Below are positions 1 through 10,248 of a stretch of 64,000 nt of DNA, in pieces. The notes beneath the pieces are model-generated. The model ran no database searches, was not told the DNA's origin, and saw only the letters and a program-made list of their open reading frames with translations. The position numbers and the translations under genes were made by a program. Origin of the DNA: Seonamhaeicola maritimus. Lineage in GTDB: Bacteria; Bacteroidota; Bacteroidia; Flavobacteriales; Flavobacteriaceae. The number at the start of each line of letters is the position of its first letter. Positions within the stretch are counted from its first letter, which is position 1. The stretch covers positions 127,772-191,771 of the forward strand of contig NZ_VRKQ01000018.1 in NCBI RefSeq assembly GCF_008056315.1, read 5' to 3'.

Positions 1-1593
1 AAGGTTCAAACGGAAGAGGAAATGCACCGATTTGGAAATAGACAACATCATGAGATGTATAATTTTGGGCATCTCTATACCAGTGCCTGTATTCACAATC
101 GCATTACAGGAAAATCCAATTTCTTAGATATAGCTATAAAAAACGCAGATTTTTTATATAGTAAGTTTATGCCAGAACCAAAAGGCTTACTTAAACGCTT
201 TGGTTTTAATCAAACTCAAATAATGGGCTTGGTTGAATTATATAGAAACACTAAGAACAAGAAGTATTTAGAGTTAGCTGAGTTGTTTATTAATTTAAGA
301 GGGCAATCAAAAGTAGAACCAACCGATGTGTCTAGTTATAAGCATATAGGTGATATGGTTCAGGAACGCACTCCAATACGTAAGGCTAAAACGGCTGAAG
401 GGCATGCAGTACTAGCATTGTATTATTATGCTGGTGTTGCAGATGTGGCTGCCGAAACTGGGGAGAAAGCATTAATTAAAGCTTTAGATAGGTTGTGGAG
501 TAACGTTGTAGATAAGAAAATGTACGTTACTGGTGCTTGTGGGCAAACACATCATGGTGTGTCTAAACATGTTGATATGATTCATGAAGGGTTTCTTAAT
601 GAGTATATGATGCCAAATTTATCTGCTTATAATGAGACCTGTGCTAACGTATGTAATTCAATGTTTAGTTATAGAATGTTAGGGCTTCATGGAGAATCTA
701 AGTATGCTGATATTATGGAGTTGGTACTTTTTAATAGCGCTTTATCAGGAATTAGTGTAGAAGGGAAGGATTATTTCTATGCTAATCCATTACGAGTTAG
801 TCATGATGGTTATGATCCTGGAAATGATACTGAATTTGATGTTCGCCAACCTTATATTCCATGTTTTTGTTGTCCTCCAAATTTAGTGCGTACAATAACT
901 AAAGTTTCTGGTTGGGCATACAGTTTAACTGAGAATGGTGTTGCGGTGAATCTTTATGGAGGAAATAAATTGTCTACTAAACTATTAGATGGTTCAAATA
1001 TTGAATTAAAACAGGTTACCAATTATCCTTGGGAGGGTAAAGTGGAAATTACTGTCGAAAAAAGTAAAAAAGAACCTTTTGATATTTTATTAAGAATTCC
1101 AGACTGGGCAGAAGGGTCTAAAGTTTTAGTTAACGGAGAACCGATTAATATGGAAGTGAAAGCCAAATCATTCACTGTGATAAATAGACAATGGAAAAAA
1201 GGAGATGTATTAACTTTAGACATGCCAATGGATGTTATGCTATTAGAAGGGCATCCACTAATTGAAGAGGTACGAAATCAAGCTGCTGTTAAAAGAGGGC
1301 CAGTTGTATACTGCGTTGAATCACCAGATTTACCAGAAGGAACAGATATTTTAGATGTTTACTTACCATTAAAATCAACCTTAACGGCTACTTATAAACC
1401 TGATTTTTTAGGTGGTATTTCAACAATTACTGGAGATATAAAACTTCGAAAAGATAATAAACAAGGGATGTATAGAGAAATGTCTGATTTAAAATGGGAT
1501 ACTTATAAAGCACAGTTTGTACCGTATTTTGCTTGGGCAAATAGGGGTAAAGCAGAAATGAGTGTTTGGATTCCTGTAGTTATAGGAGATTAA
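1..1593 (+). CDS. GH127 glycosidase, 5' partial (copy a)
   Basis: Retaining cysteine glycosidase of family GH127 (beta-L-arabinofuranosidase / 3,6-anhydrogalactosidase group). The reading frame is open from base 1, so the ATG at 22 is internal and the N-terminal third lies outside the window. Family residues are present: the acid/base Glu of HEGF, the Zn ligands in the YNETCAN motif (Glu codon 634, Cys codon 640), and CFCCPP at 862-873, whose last two Cys are the nucleophile and a Zn ligand in the characterised bifidobacterial enzyme. A C-terminal beta-sandwich follows. It aligns end to end with the complete paralogue at 11.8-13.9 kb, with long identical blocks. Start of the visible PUL; 164 bp before the GH2 gene. 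The substrate (arabinofuranose or 3,6-anhydro-D-galactose) cannot be decided from sequence; the sulfatase context favours the latter. Confidence 0.9.
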   Translation, partial: KVQTEEEMHRFGNRQHHEMYNFGHLYTSACIHNRITGKSNFLDIAIKNADFLYSKFMPEPKGLLKRFGFNQTQIMGLVELYRNTKNKKYLELAELFINLRGQSKVEPTDVSSYKHIGDMVQERTPIRKAKTAEGHAVLALYYYAGVADVAAETGEKALIKALDRLWSNVVDKKMYVTGACGQTHHGVSKHVDMIHEGFLNEYMMPNLSAYNETCANVCNSMFSYRMLGLHGESKYADIMELVLFNSALSGISVEGKDYFYANPLRVSHDGYDPGNDTEFDVRQPYIPCFCCPPNLVRTITKVSGWAYSLTENGVAVNLYGGNKLSTKLLDGSNIELKQVTNYPWEGKVEITVEKSKKEPFDILLRIPDWAEGSKVLVNGEPINMEVKAKSFTVINRQWKKGDVLTLDMPMDVMLLEGHPLIEEVRNQAAVKRGPVVYCVESPDLPEGTDILDVYLPLKSTLTATYKPDFLGGISTITGDIKLRKDNKQGMYREMSDLKWDTYKAQFVPYFAWANRGKAEMSVWIPVVIGD

Positions 1594-1757
1594 GTTATAC
1601 TATTTTTTTAGAATACATATGACCGAAAAAGAGTAATAAATTGACAAATCATGAGCTTTAATAGACTATAAATAAACTAGACAACTTAAATATTTAAGGT
1701 ATATATTTTACTAATTTGGTATTTGTTAATTAACTTGCATTCTAAACTAAACTTAGA

Positions 1758-4298
1758 ATGAACAAGCACATTTTTACCACACTATTACTTGTAATTTGTT
1801 TGTTTTCTTGCGGGGAAAAAACAACTACAAATACATCAGCATTAAGCAGAGAATTAGATTTTAATTTCGATTGGAAATTTCAACTTCAAAAAGACACGGT
1901 TTTACCAACTAACGTTCCATTAAAGGATACCGATTGGCGCGATATCAGATTACCCCATGACTGGAGTGTAGAACTTTCGTTTGATGAAAGTTTTGAAGGT
2001 TGTACAGGTTATTTGCCAGGTGGAGTTGGCGTGTATCAAAAGCATTTTGAAACACCTGAAGATATTGATAATAAAAGTGTATATGTATTGTTTGATGGGG
2101 TTTATAACAACGCTACCTTTTGGTTAAATGGTAAAAAGTTAGGAGAGAATCCATATGGTTATTCTCCAACTTATTTTGATTTAGGACCACTATTAAACAA
2201 GAATAAAGAAAACGTATTAACGGTTCATGTAGACCATTCCAGATATGCCGACGGACGTTGGTATACAGGTAGTGGTATTTACAGAAATGTGAAATTAATT
2301 ACCCTTAATAAATTACATATTCCAATATGGGGTACATTTATTTCCACACCAGTTGCAACAAAAGAAAAAGCATCTATTCATTTAGAAACTACTGTTAACA
2401 ATCAGTTGGCGAATAACAGTGAGTTTACTTTAACTACAAACATAATTGATGGTGATGGTAACCAGGTTGCTTCAAAAGAAGAACAATTAAGTTTAAGTGC
2501 TAATAATAAGGAAGTTTTTGAACAAGATTTTTCGCTTTCAAATCCTAAGCTTTGGGATACCGAAAATCCAAATATGTATAAGGCTGTTACTACTGTTTCT
2601 CAAAATGGAAAGGTGGTTGATGAATATACCACGCCTTTCGGAATTAGAAGCCTTCGTTTTGATAACAAAACAGGGTTTTATTTAAATGAAAAGAAAACCA
2701 ATGTAAAAGGGGTTTGTATTCATCATGCTGCCGGATTAGTTGGGGCTGCTGTGCCAGAAGGTGTTTGGAGAAGGCGTTTTGAAGCTTTAAAAGCTTGTGG
2801 TGTCAATGCTATTAGAACAGCACACAATCCATATTCAGAAGAGTTTATGAATCTATGTGATGAAATGGGAATCTTGGTGCAAGATGAGTTTTTTGATGAA
2901 TGGGATTATGCAAAAGATAAGAGAAAGAACTATCACGATCGCAGTTTTGATTATATCACTCGTGGTTATGTAGAGCATTTTCAAGAATGGGCGCAAAGTG
3001 ATCTAACTAGAACCATGTTGCGTGATAGGAACCACCCATCAGTTTTTCAATGGAGTATTGGTAATGAAATTGAATGGACTTATTTGCATTACAGATATGA
3101 TACAGGATTCTGGAAAGACCCTAATGACCCTCAAGCGTCTGGAGGGTATTGGGGAAGTGCTCCAATATTAACGCCTAAAGAGATAAAAGCTAATTATGAT
3201 GCAGCTGAAAAAGGAGAGTATATTTTGGCAGAAACAGCTCATAAATTGGCAAAATGGACAAGAGAACTGGATCCTACAAGAATTGTTACAACTAACATGG
3301 TTGTGCCTCAAACAAGTATGGTGAGCGGTTATGCTGATGCCGTTGATATTTCAGGATTTAGTTATAGAAATCTGGATATAGCTTGGGCTCAGGAGCATTG
3401 GCCAGATAGACATATTACTATTAATGAAAATCCTGGAACCTGGGATGATTGGAAACAAGTACTTGAAAAACCAGGCGTATTTAGTATTTTCATGTGGACT
3501 GGTATTGATTACATGGGTGAACGAGATGGAGACTGGCCGGAAAAAAGTGGTTGGGGAGATTTATTAGATTTAGCAGGATTTAAATACCAAGGCTGGAATT
3601 ACTTTAAAAGTATTTGGGTAGATGAACCTCATATTTCTATTGGAACTCTTCCTGTGGCTAAATCTGGTTTTAAACAAACAAGTATTTCTGGTCAACAATT
3701 ACCTGAAAACAGCAATGCTTATAAGTGGAGAGATTCCAATATGCACTGGAATTATAAAGACGGTGAACCTGTTGTTGTTGAGGTGTGTTCAAACCTTGAT
3801 TCTGTGGAGCTGTTCTTAAATGGAAAATCATTGGGAAGTAGAAAAGGAGCTGATAGTCCAGATAAACTATGCCGTTGGACAATCCCTTATGAAGTGGGAA
3901 CTTTAATAGCGAAAGCTACTTCTGGTGAAGATGAGATTTCAACAGAATTGAAAACCACTTCAGAACCTATAGGCTTTACTTTAACAGCCGATAAAATAGA
4001 ATTAAAGGCAGATGCTTATGATGTTTCACATTTTATAGTGCAGTTGGTTGATAAAGATGGACTTCCAGTAAAAACCGAAAATGCTAAAATAGAATTTGAA
4101 GTTGTAGGTGATGCTAAAATTTTAGGAGTTGATAACGGAGCTAGAAGTAATATTCAGGATTTTCAATCTAATAGTCTTACCACTGCAAAAGGAAGATGTT
4201 TAATGATTCTTCAGTCAACTAAAAATGCTGGAACTGTAAAAGTTATAGCTAAGGCTCAAGGTTATGATAATCAAGAAGTAACCCTTCAGGTAAAATAA
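1758..4298 (+). CDS. GH2 glycosidase (beta-galactosidase-like), lipoprotein
   Basis: An 846-aa exported lipoprotein: N-terminal hydrophobic stretch ending in LFSCGEK (lipobox Cys18). Domain order is typical of GH2: jelly-roll sugar-binding domain (about 35-190), Ig-like domain (about 200-310), TIM barrel (about 310-610), then C-terminal Ig-like domains. The family signature RTAHNPYSEEFMNLCDEMG is present. The acid/base is Glu437 in the IGNEIEW motif and the likely nucleophile is Glu557 in ITINENPG, followed by the MWTGIDYMGE segment. It probably removes beta-linked galactose or a related sugar from desulfated oligosaccharides at the cell surface or in the periplasm. It lies between a GH127 and an S1 sulfatase on the same strand. 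Family assignment is firm; the sugar is inferred. Confidence 0.9.
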   Translation: MNKHIFTTLLLVICLFSCGEKTTTNTSALSRELDFNFDWKFQLQKDTVLPTNVPLKDTDWRDIRLPHDWSVELSFDESFEGCTGYLPGGVGVYQKHFETPEDIDNKSVYVLFDGVYNNATFWLNGKKLGENPYGYSPTYFDLGPLLNKNKENVLTVHVDHSRYADGRWYTGSGIYRNVKLITLNKLHIPIWGTFISTPVATKEKASIHLETTVNNQLANNSEFTLTTNIIDGDGNQVASKEEQLSLSANNKEVFEQDFSLSNPKLWDTENPNMYKAVTTVSQNGKVVDEYTTPFGIRSLRFDNKTGFYLNEKKTNVKGVCIHHAAGLVGAAVPEGVWRRRFEALKACGVNAIRTAHNPYSEEFMNLCDEMGILVQDEFFDEWDYAKDKRKNYHDRSFDYITRGYVEHFQEWAQSDLTRTMLRDRNHPSVFQWSIGNEIEWTYLHYRYDTGFWKDPNDPQASGGYWGSAPILTPKEIKANYDAAEKGEYILAETAHKLAKWTRELDPTRIVTTNMVVPQTSMVSGYADAVDISGFSYRNLDIAWAQEHWPDRHITINENPGTWDDWKQVLEKPGVFSIFMWTGIDYMGERDGDWPEKSGWGDLLDLAGFKYQGWNYFKSIWVDEPHISIGTLPVAKSGFKQTSISGQQLPENSNAYKWRDSNMHWNYKDGEPVVVEVCSNLDSVELFLNGKSLGSRKGADSPDKLCRWTIPYEVGTLIAKATSGEDEISTELKTTSEPIGFTLTADKIELKADAYDVSHFIVQLVDKDGLPVKTENAKIEFEVVGDAKILGVDNGARSNIQDFQSNSLTTAKGRCLMILQSTKNAGTVKVIAKAQGYDNQEVTLQVK

Positions 4299-4409
4299 CA
4301 CTTTTAAACAAGGTTAAAATAATATAAGCATAAGGTAAGTCAAGCACTGTTTTTAGCATCTATTTTTTCGTAATTTGAAGGATATTTATTTAATAACTTT
4401 TCAATAATT

Positions 4410-6062
4410 ATGAGACTGCTAAAAATAGTGCTTTTGCTTACTATACTTCTAGGTTGTAAAACTAAAGAAGAACCTAAAGATATTCAACCTACCAAAAAGC
4501 CGAATATTCTTTTCTTGGCTATTGATGATTTAAGACCTGAAATAGGTGCATATGGATCGGAAATAGCAGTTACGCCAAATTTAGATAAGTTTGCTTCAGG
4601 TGGTTTGCTGTTTAACAAAGCATACTGTCAAGAACCTATATGTAGTCCTTCCAGAGCAAGTTTAATGACAGGTGCGCGTCCTGAGACCATAAATGTTATT
4701 GAAAATTTCACATACTTTAGAGAAGCAAATCCGCATATTGTAACTGTTGCTCAACTCTTTAAAAGTAACGGGTATGAAACTGTTCATACTGGGAAAATCT
4801 TTCATAAACCTGCTTGGGCAGATAATGAAAAATCATGGAGTAGAGAGCCAGCTCATGATAAAATGACCATTAAAAAGAGTAAGGCTCCTGGTGGATATGC
4901 TTTACCTGAAAACCAAGAGTTTTCTAAAAAAGCTACCGCTGAGGTTATCGCTAAATATGGCGAAAATGCACCAAGAAATGGTTTAGGAAAAGGTCCGGCA
5001 TATGAAAGAGCTGATGTTGAAGATACTTTTTACGAAGATGGGTATAATGCAGAATTAGCCATAGCTACCATGAAAGATATGGTAGAAAAAAATCCGGATA
5101 AACCTTTCTTTTTAGGTATGGGTATGAAGAAACCTCATTTAAATTGGATGGCTCCTTCAAAATACTGGGATTTATATGACCCTGAAAAAATCAAATTAGC
5201 AACACTAACTGATGCTCCTGAAAATGGTGCTTCTATGGGCTTGCATCCTTCATTTGAATTACGTGCTAGATACGGTATTCCCAAAAAAGGGCCTATTGAT
5301 GATGAGATGGCAAGAAACTTAAAGCATGCGTATTTAGCATGTGTAAGCTATATAGATGCCCAAATAGGTAAAATGATTGATGCTTTAGATGAAGCTGGAT
5401 TAAGAGATAATACTATAATAATGATTTGGAGTGATCATGGTTTTCATTTAGGTGATATGGGAATCTGGTGTAAAGCTACAAATTATGAAATTGCAACCAG
5501 AGTACCTTTAATGGTTTGGACTCCCGATATGCCAAAGGGAACTCGTGGCAAAAAGTCTGATGCTTTAGTAGAGTTGGTTGATATGTACCCTACTTTATGT
5601 GAATTAGCAGGTATAGAAAAACCAAGTCATTTAGAAGGTCATAGTTTTGTTCCATTGTTGGAAGATCCAAGTCAAGAATGGAAAAGTGCTGCTTTTAGTC
5701 AGTTTCCAACACCGGCTTTAAGAGAATGGGCGGCTAACCCACTTTCTAAAGGAATGAGAGAAACTTATTTTGGGCCTTTAATTGAAGAGGTTGAAGGGAA
5801 AATTAAGGCGCAAATGAAAGATAAATGGGATAGAGAATTATTTGAAAATAATTTAATGGGATATGCAATGCGCACCCAAAAATACAGATTCATAGTGTGG
5901 AAAGACTATACAAATAAAGATAGTGAGCCTTTGTTTTATGAATTGTATGACCATCAAACAGATCCTGGTGAAACCAAAAATATTGCTGATGACAACCCTG
6001 AATTAGTTAAACAATTAATGGGACAATTTAACAAGGGCTGGAAAGGTAACCTCCCTCAATAG
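4410..6062 (+). CDS. S1 family sulfatase, S1_7-like (copy a), lipoprotein
   Basis: Formylglycine-dependent sulfatase of 550 aa resembling iduronate-2-sulfatases (SulfAtlas S1_7-like). The signal ends in LLGCKTK, so a lipoprotein is expected. The maturation motif CSPSRASLMTG has Cys78 as the residue converted to formylglycine. Metal-binding Asp pairs occur in FLAIDDLRPE near the N-terminus and in IWSDHGFHLGDMG near residue 350, as usual for the family. It hydrolyses sulfate esters on sugar residues, here most likely algal galactan oligosaccharides. It is a close paralogue of the sulfatase at 13.9-15.6 kb, and each copy has a GH127 gene nearby. The stop TAG at 6060-6062 lies a few bases before the next gene's candidate starts, so the two are co-transcribed. 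Confidence 0.92.
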   Translation: MRLLKIVLLLTILLGCKTKEEPKDIQPTKKPNILFLAIDDLRPEIGAYGSEIAVTPNLDKFASGGLLFNKAYCQEPICSPSRASLMTGARPETINVIENFTYFREANPHIVTVAQLFKSNGYETVHTGKIFHKPAWADNEKSWSREPAHDKMTIKKSKAPGGYALPENQEFSKKATAEVIAKYGENAPRNGLGKGPAYERADVEDTFYEDGYNAELAIATMKDMVEKNPDKPFFLGMGMKKPHLNWMAPSKYWDLYDPEKIKLATLTDAPENGASMGLHPSFELRARYGIPKKGPIDDEMARNLKHAYLACVSYIDAQIGKMIDALDEAGLRDNTIIMIWSDHGFHLGDMGIWCKATNYEIATRVPLMVWTPDMPKGTRGKKSDALVELVDMYPTLCELAGIEKPSHLEGHSFVPLLEDPSQEWKSAAFSQFPTPALREWAANPLSKGMRETYFGPLIEEVEGKIKAQMKDKWDRELFENNLMGYAMRTQKYRFIVWKDYTNKDSEPLFYELYDHQTDPGETKNIADDNPELVKQLMGQFNKGWKGNLPQ

Positions 6063-6088
6063 TGATAATGTTCAAACAAATTAAAATT

Positions 6089-8467
6089 ATGAGAATTGAT
6101 AAATTCATGGTATTGAAAAGTATACTCTGTTTGCTTTTTATATTCAGTTTAATAAGCTGTGATAAAAAATCGCCTTTAGAGCAAAAAGCTTTAGATAAAA
6201 TTGATAAACTAGAAAATTTAATGGCTGAAGCTCGTAAAAAATCTTTAGATGTTACAAGAGAAGAAACCACCTTATGGTTTTCTAAAGAATTTTTAAAGTT
6301 TGCCAATTGGGATGAAGCTCATATGGAAGATATAGAAAAACTCTTTGGATATTATGCACCCTTTGAAGCTGATAAAAAGAAATCTGCAGAGGAGCTTCCT
6401 AATTTCGAAAGACAAAAGGTAATTGAAATTTTAGATGAAGGGATTAAAAACCTAACTGGAGTTATTGATGGGTCTATTATAAGAAGACCTGTTTCAAAAG
6501 TAGATTGGGAAAATATTGAAGTGGCGAAAGATATGTTTTTAAGTAACGGTAAACCTGTTTTCTTATATGATTATTTCTCTAAAACTGTAGGGCAACCTCT
6601 AACAAATAAAAGTGTTTACAACGATCATTTAGGTGCTGTGTATCATGGAGGGCAAAGGCTTTATGAGACCAATATGGACCGTGCAATAAATCCATATATT
6701 CTTAATGAAGATGGAACATTCAATGAAAAGATTGAACTTATCACTGAAATTCCAGACACCAATGTCGGTTTTATGATTCTTTGGAATATGGGTATGCCAG
6801 ACTGGGTGCATCAAAAAGACCCAGACCTAACAAAAGGACGTTCATTGTTTACAGGATTTGATATTGATAATCCTTTGGCTAGAAAGGTTTGGAGCGATGT
6901 TATTCAAAAAGCTGGTGAATTGACCAAAGGGAAAAAAGTAACCCAAATGGGATATGTGTTGTCTAATGAACCTCACTGGTATTCTGAAAAAAATCATTGG
7001 ACTGCGAGATTTAAGGAAATGACAGAGTTGTCATCACACACCATAAGTAAATTTAAAGTTTGGCTTTCAAAAAAATATAATGGAAACATTTCGGGGTTGA
7101 ACAAAAATTGGGAAACCTCTTTTGTAGATTTTAATAATGTAGAAATTGAAGTCCCAATTGATAAAGCATTACGAGGTAAACCAATTTGGTATGACTGGTG
7201 TAGATATAATATGGATAGAAGTGTAGATTGGTTTACTTATCTACAAGGAGAATTGCATAAAGTTAATCCAGATGCAGATACAAGTATTAAAATAATGCCA
7301 AATCTGTTTTCTGAAAATGCACGTTCGCATGGAATTGATGCTGAAAGTTTAACAGAGTTAACAACAATGATTGGTGATGATGCCAAAATAAGAGAACGTG
7401 ATATTAGGAGTAAAGAACCAGAAGAGTGGGAGGAAAAATATTCATATTTCTGGGAAGAAATGAGTGTAGCTTATGATTTTATGGAGTCTGTTTCACCTAA
7501 CAAAATTCATTTTAATTCAGAATCTCATTTTTTGTCTGCATCTTGGTGGAGAAAGTTAGATACGTCTTCAGATTATGTTAGAAATACAACGTGGTTAGCA
7601 ACGCTTCATGGAATGGATGCTCAAATAGCATGGTTTTGGGCTAGGGATCCGGATGGTTCTCCAGAGGATAGGCTAGAAGGTGAATTGGACTTTTTTGATC
7701 CCGCATTAGCAGGTTCATATGCTGGATCAGTAAATATGCAGCCAAATGTAGCAAATGAATATACTCAGGTTATGATGGATTTAAACTCTTTTTCTGAAGA
7801 AGTTTTTGCTTTAAGAAAACAGAGAAGACCGGTAAGATTGTTTCATTCTGAAACCTCAGCCATCAATAAAAAGTTTCATATGACGCAGCAATTCCCTATG
7901 TATGAAGCTTTATATTTTGAAGGATTTCCAATGGGTTATGCATCACAGAAAATAATTGAAAAACAGAATAATGATAATTGGGATGCAATTTTAGTTTATG
8001 ACACAGAGTTTGTTACTGATGGGGAGTTTGATGCGTTACAAGGTTATTTGAATAATGGAGGAACAGTAATAGTTGATAGTAAAAATAGTTTGTCTAAAAA
8101 TGAATATGGGCAAAATAGAGAAAAATCGCTATTAAAAGGAAATGGAAGTTTAATAATGTTGGGCAAAGAACTTTCGGTTGAAGATATTAAAAAAGAGGTT
8201 TTAGAGACTATTTCTGAAAGTTTATCAGAAGTTGTTCTAACCGAAGATAATGGAACACATCACAAAGGCTGTACTTGGAGAGTTGTAAAAAATCCAAACG
8301 GAGGATATTTGGTTAATATTTTAAATATAGGTGCACATACTGCTAAGTTGAATTTAAGTTTAAAAAATGGAAATATCAGCTCAATCAAAAATATGTTTAC
8401 AGGTCAAATTTTGGATGGTAATTTTGAATTAAAAACTAATGGGATTCTGCTATTAGAAGTAAAATAA
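6089..8467 (+). CDS. GH42-like (possibly GH167) exo-beta-galactosidase, lipoprotein
   Basis: Secreted lipoprotein glycosidase. The N-terminus offers several in-frame starts (GTG 6062, ATG 6068, 6089, 6107); 6089 gives a compact lipoprotein signal ending in FSLISCDKK. After a helical N-terminal stretch comes a TIM barrel with the clan GH-A acid/base Glu in SNEPHW (about residue 294 from this start) and a candidate nucleophile Glu in FNSESH (about residue 478). A Rossmann-like trimerization-type domain (RPVRLFHSETS to the GTVIVDS region) and a small C-terminal beta domain follow. The layout matches GH42 and the GH42-like group now split as GH167, known from carrageenan loci. At about 790 aa it is longer than ordinary GH42. 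The exact family needs a profile search. It ends 16 bp from the convergent regulator gene. Confidence 0.75.
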   Translation: MRIDKFMVLKSILCLLFIFSLISCDKKSPLEQKALDKIDKLENLMAEARKKSLDVTREETTLWFSKEFLKFANWDEAHMEDIEKLFGYYAPFEADKKKSAEELPNFERQKVIEILDEGIKNLTGVIDGSIIRRPVSKVDWENIEVAKDMFLSNGKPVFLYDYFSKTVGQPLTNKSVYNDHLGAVYHGGQRLYETNMDRAINPYILNEDGTFNEKIELITEIPDTNVGFMILWNMGMPDWVHQKDPDLTKGRSLFTGFDIDNPLARKVWSDVIQKAGELTKGKKVTQMGYVLSNEPHWYSEKNHWTARFKEMTELSSHTISKFKVWLSKKYNGNISGLNKNWETSFVDFNNVEIEVPIDKALRGKPIWYDWCRYNMDRSVDWFTYLQGELHKVNPDADTSIKIMPNLFSENARSHGIDAESLTELTTMIGDDAKIRERDIRSKEPEEWEEKYSYFWEEMSVAYDFMESVSPNKIHFNSESHFLSASWWRKLDTSSDYVRNTTWLATLHGMDAQIAWFWARDPDGSPEDRLEGELDFFDPALAGSYAGSVNMQPNVANEYTQVMMDLNSFSEEVFALRKQRRPVRLFHSETSAINKKFHMTQQFPMYEALYFEGFPMGYASQKIIEKQNNDNWDAILVYDTEFVTDGEFDALQGYLNNGGTVIVDSKNSLSKNEYGQNREKSLLKGNGSLIMLGKELSVEDIKKEVLETISESLSEVVLTEDNGTHHKGCTWRVVKNPNGGYLVNILNIGAHTAKLNLSLKNGNISSIKNMFTGQILDGNFELKTNGILLLEVK

Positions 8468-8483
8468 TAGGCTAAACTATAAG

Positions 8484-10115
8484 CTAGATAGTGTTAATGA
8501 ATTGTGTTAAATTCTTATTTCTATCTAGCTTCATTTTTTTACGAAGTCTATGTCTGGCTACATGTACGCTACCCAATGAAATACCTAAAAGGTAGGCCAT
8601 TTCTTTGCCAGAGAAATTTAGTTTAATCAAAGCACATAATTTTAAATCTGAAGAAGAAAGGTTTGGTGATTTCTTCTGAAGCCGGTCATAGAATCCAATA
8701 TTTTGTTCTTTAAATCGCGAATTGAAAGAATCCCAAAGGCTTACCGAACTATGTTCAAGAGACTTTAATAGAGATTGAGCCTTCTTATCTTTAATGGTTT
8801 CTTTTACATAATTACTTAATGTTTTAATGACTTCCTCTTTCTCAATAAGTTGAAGCGTGTTTGCAGTTAGTTCCTTATTTTTTATGTTTAATAGTTCCTT
8901 TGAATTCTGTTCCTTTTTCTGAAACTTTAAGGACCTAATTCTAGATCGAATAAGAAAACCAACAATAACTAAAACCAATAGAATAACGAAAAGTATAACT
9001 CTAAAACGCAGAATGTCTTCACGTTGTTTAGCTAGTTCTAGATTTTTAAGGTTAAGCTGCTCGTTTTTTTTAATAAGCTGTTCTTTATATGGGTTTCTGG
9101 TTGTTATAAAGTCTTTGTTTTGTTCGTTTCTAGGGTCCAAATATGCATTACCAATTGCATTAGACTTTTGTTCATATTCGTAGGCTTTTGCAAAGGATCC
9201 TTGATTATACAAAACTTCAGCATACCTAGAGTATAAAAATGATCTGTAAAAAGTGGTTTCACCAAGAACCCCTTGAATTTTGACAAATTTTTCAAAATAA
9301 GTTTCAGCCAACTTTGGCTTATTCATTTTAACATAAATAACCGCCATTCTCCCATAAACAATAAGTAAAAAACGTTTGTTCTCTTGCTTAAGTTCAGAGT
9401 CTGGTTGGGTATTTTCGAGTTCAATGGCTACAGAGTGTAATAATTGTAAGGCTTTATTAAAGTTTCCATTCCATTCATTTAAACTAGATTTTTTTTCGTT
9501 TAAGTGAAGTCTTGATATAGCATCTGGTTTAAATTTTTTAGCTAAACTGTTACAGGTATCAATATGAGCGCGTAAGTTATCTTGGTTAGCAATACGTTGA
9601 TTGTGCATTACCAAATTATAATAAGACCTATATAATTCCGAAATGTTAATACTTCCCTCAGTATAAAGGTTTTTATAAGTTTTATGAGCATTGGTGAAAT
9701 AATTACCAGACTCTTCATCTTGTTTGTATAAATAGGTTAGAGTACCAAGTTCTTCCTGAGTTTTAGCAATATAGAGTCTGTCTTTATGTGATTCCGCCAA
9801 AAATAGAGCTTCACCCGCATAGCCAAATGCTTTGTTGAAATTAAGTCTATGTCGCTCAAAAGCACTTAATGAAATTAGGCTTCTTATAAGTGAAATAGTG
9901 TCGTTTTCTAATATGGCATTCTCTTTAAGCTTTTCTATTATAATTGGTACGGAATCGTTTGGTGTTTTAATGGAGACTAGTCCTTCATTAAAATGAGTCT
10001 TGAATTGCTGAGAATGTAATCTTTCAAATTGCACCAAGTTAAGTATTACAATGAAAAAAAAAGTAATTCTATAATAATTTAAAATGCTGTAATATAGTAG
10101 TTTAAAAAATTTCAT
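8484..10115 (-). CDS. TPR / transmembrane / LuxR-type HTH regulator
   Basis: A 543-aa regulator with an N-terminal hydrophobic segment (about 15-35), a TPR-like helical sensor region (about 60-330), one transmembrane helix (about 370-390, FRVILFVILLVLVIVGFL), a coiled-coil linker, and a C-terminal LuxR/GerE-type helix-turn-helix (DLKLCALIKLNFSGKEMAYL, then GSVHVARHRLRKK). This periplasmic TPR, membrane anchor, cytoplasmic HTH layout is common in Flavobacteriia. It is the only regulator inside the PUL and is read against it, divergent from the sulfatase operon at 10.2 kb and convergent with the GH42-like gene. Control of the locus is therefore likely but inferred from position. No kinase or receiver domain is seen. 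Confidence 0.8.
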   Translation of the reverse strand: MKFFKLLYYSILNYYRITFFFIVILNLVQFERLHSQQFKTHFNEGLVSIKTPNDSVPIIIEKLKENAILENDTISLIRSLISLSAFERHRLNFNKAFGYAGEALFLAESHKDRLYIAKTQEELGTLTYLYKQDEESGNYFTNAHKTYKNLYTEGSINISELYRSYYNLVMHNQRIANQDNLRAHIDTCNSLAKKFKPDAISRLHLNEKKSSLNEWNGNFNKALQLLHSVAIELENTQPDSELKQENKRFLLIVYGRMAVIYVKMNKPKLAETYFEKFVKIQGVLGETTFYRSFLYSRYAEVLYNQGSFAKAYEYEQKSNAIGNAYLDPRNEQNKDFITTRNPYKEQLIKKNEQLNLKNLELAKQREDILRFRVILFVILLVLVIVGFLIRSRIRSLKFQKKEQNSKELLNIKNKELTANTLQLIEKEEVIKTLSNYVKETIKDKKAQSLLKSLEHSSVSLWDSFNSRFKEQNIGFYDRLQKKSPNLSSSDLKLCALIKLNFSGKEMAYLLGISLGSVHVARHRLRKKMKLDRNKNLTQFINTI

Positions 10116-10248
10116 TTGATTTTTTCATTCTCATCTTGTTAAGCTAATATAATGATGATTTATTTAAATGTTAAGTTTTTGTAATGCATTTTATTGTTTT
10201 TGAAACGATGCTTTGGCTTAAATTTATACAAATATTAAAATAGATTAA
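10116..10248. promoter_or_regulatory. Divergent promoter region, regulator / sulfatase operon
   Basis: A 133-bp AT-rich gap between the leftward regulator and the rightward sulfatase-GH127-sulfatase operon must hold both promoters. I see no textbook TAnnTTTG box and no clear dyad, so no exact site is claimed. Confidence 0.35.

Noticed and set aside
6062-6306. Antisense frame at 6028-6306 over the 5' end of the GH42-like gene
   Set aside because: Overlaps two clear coding ends and has no protein-like features.
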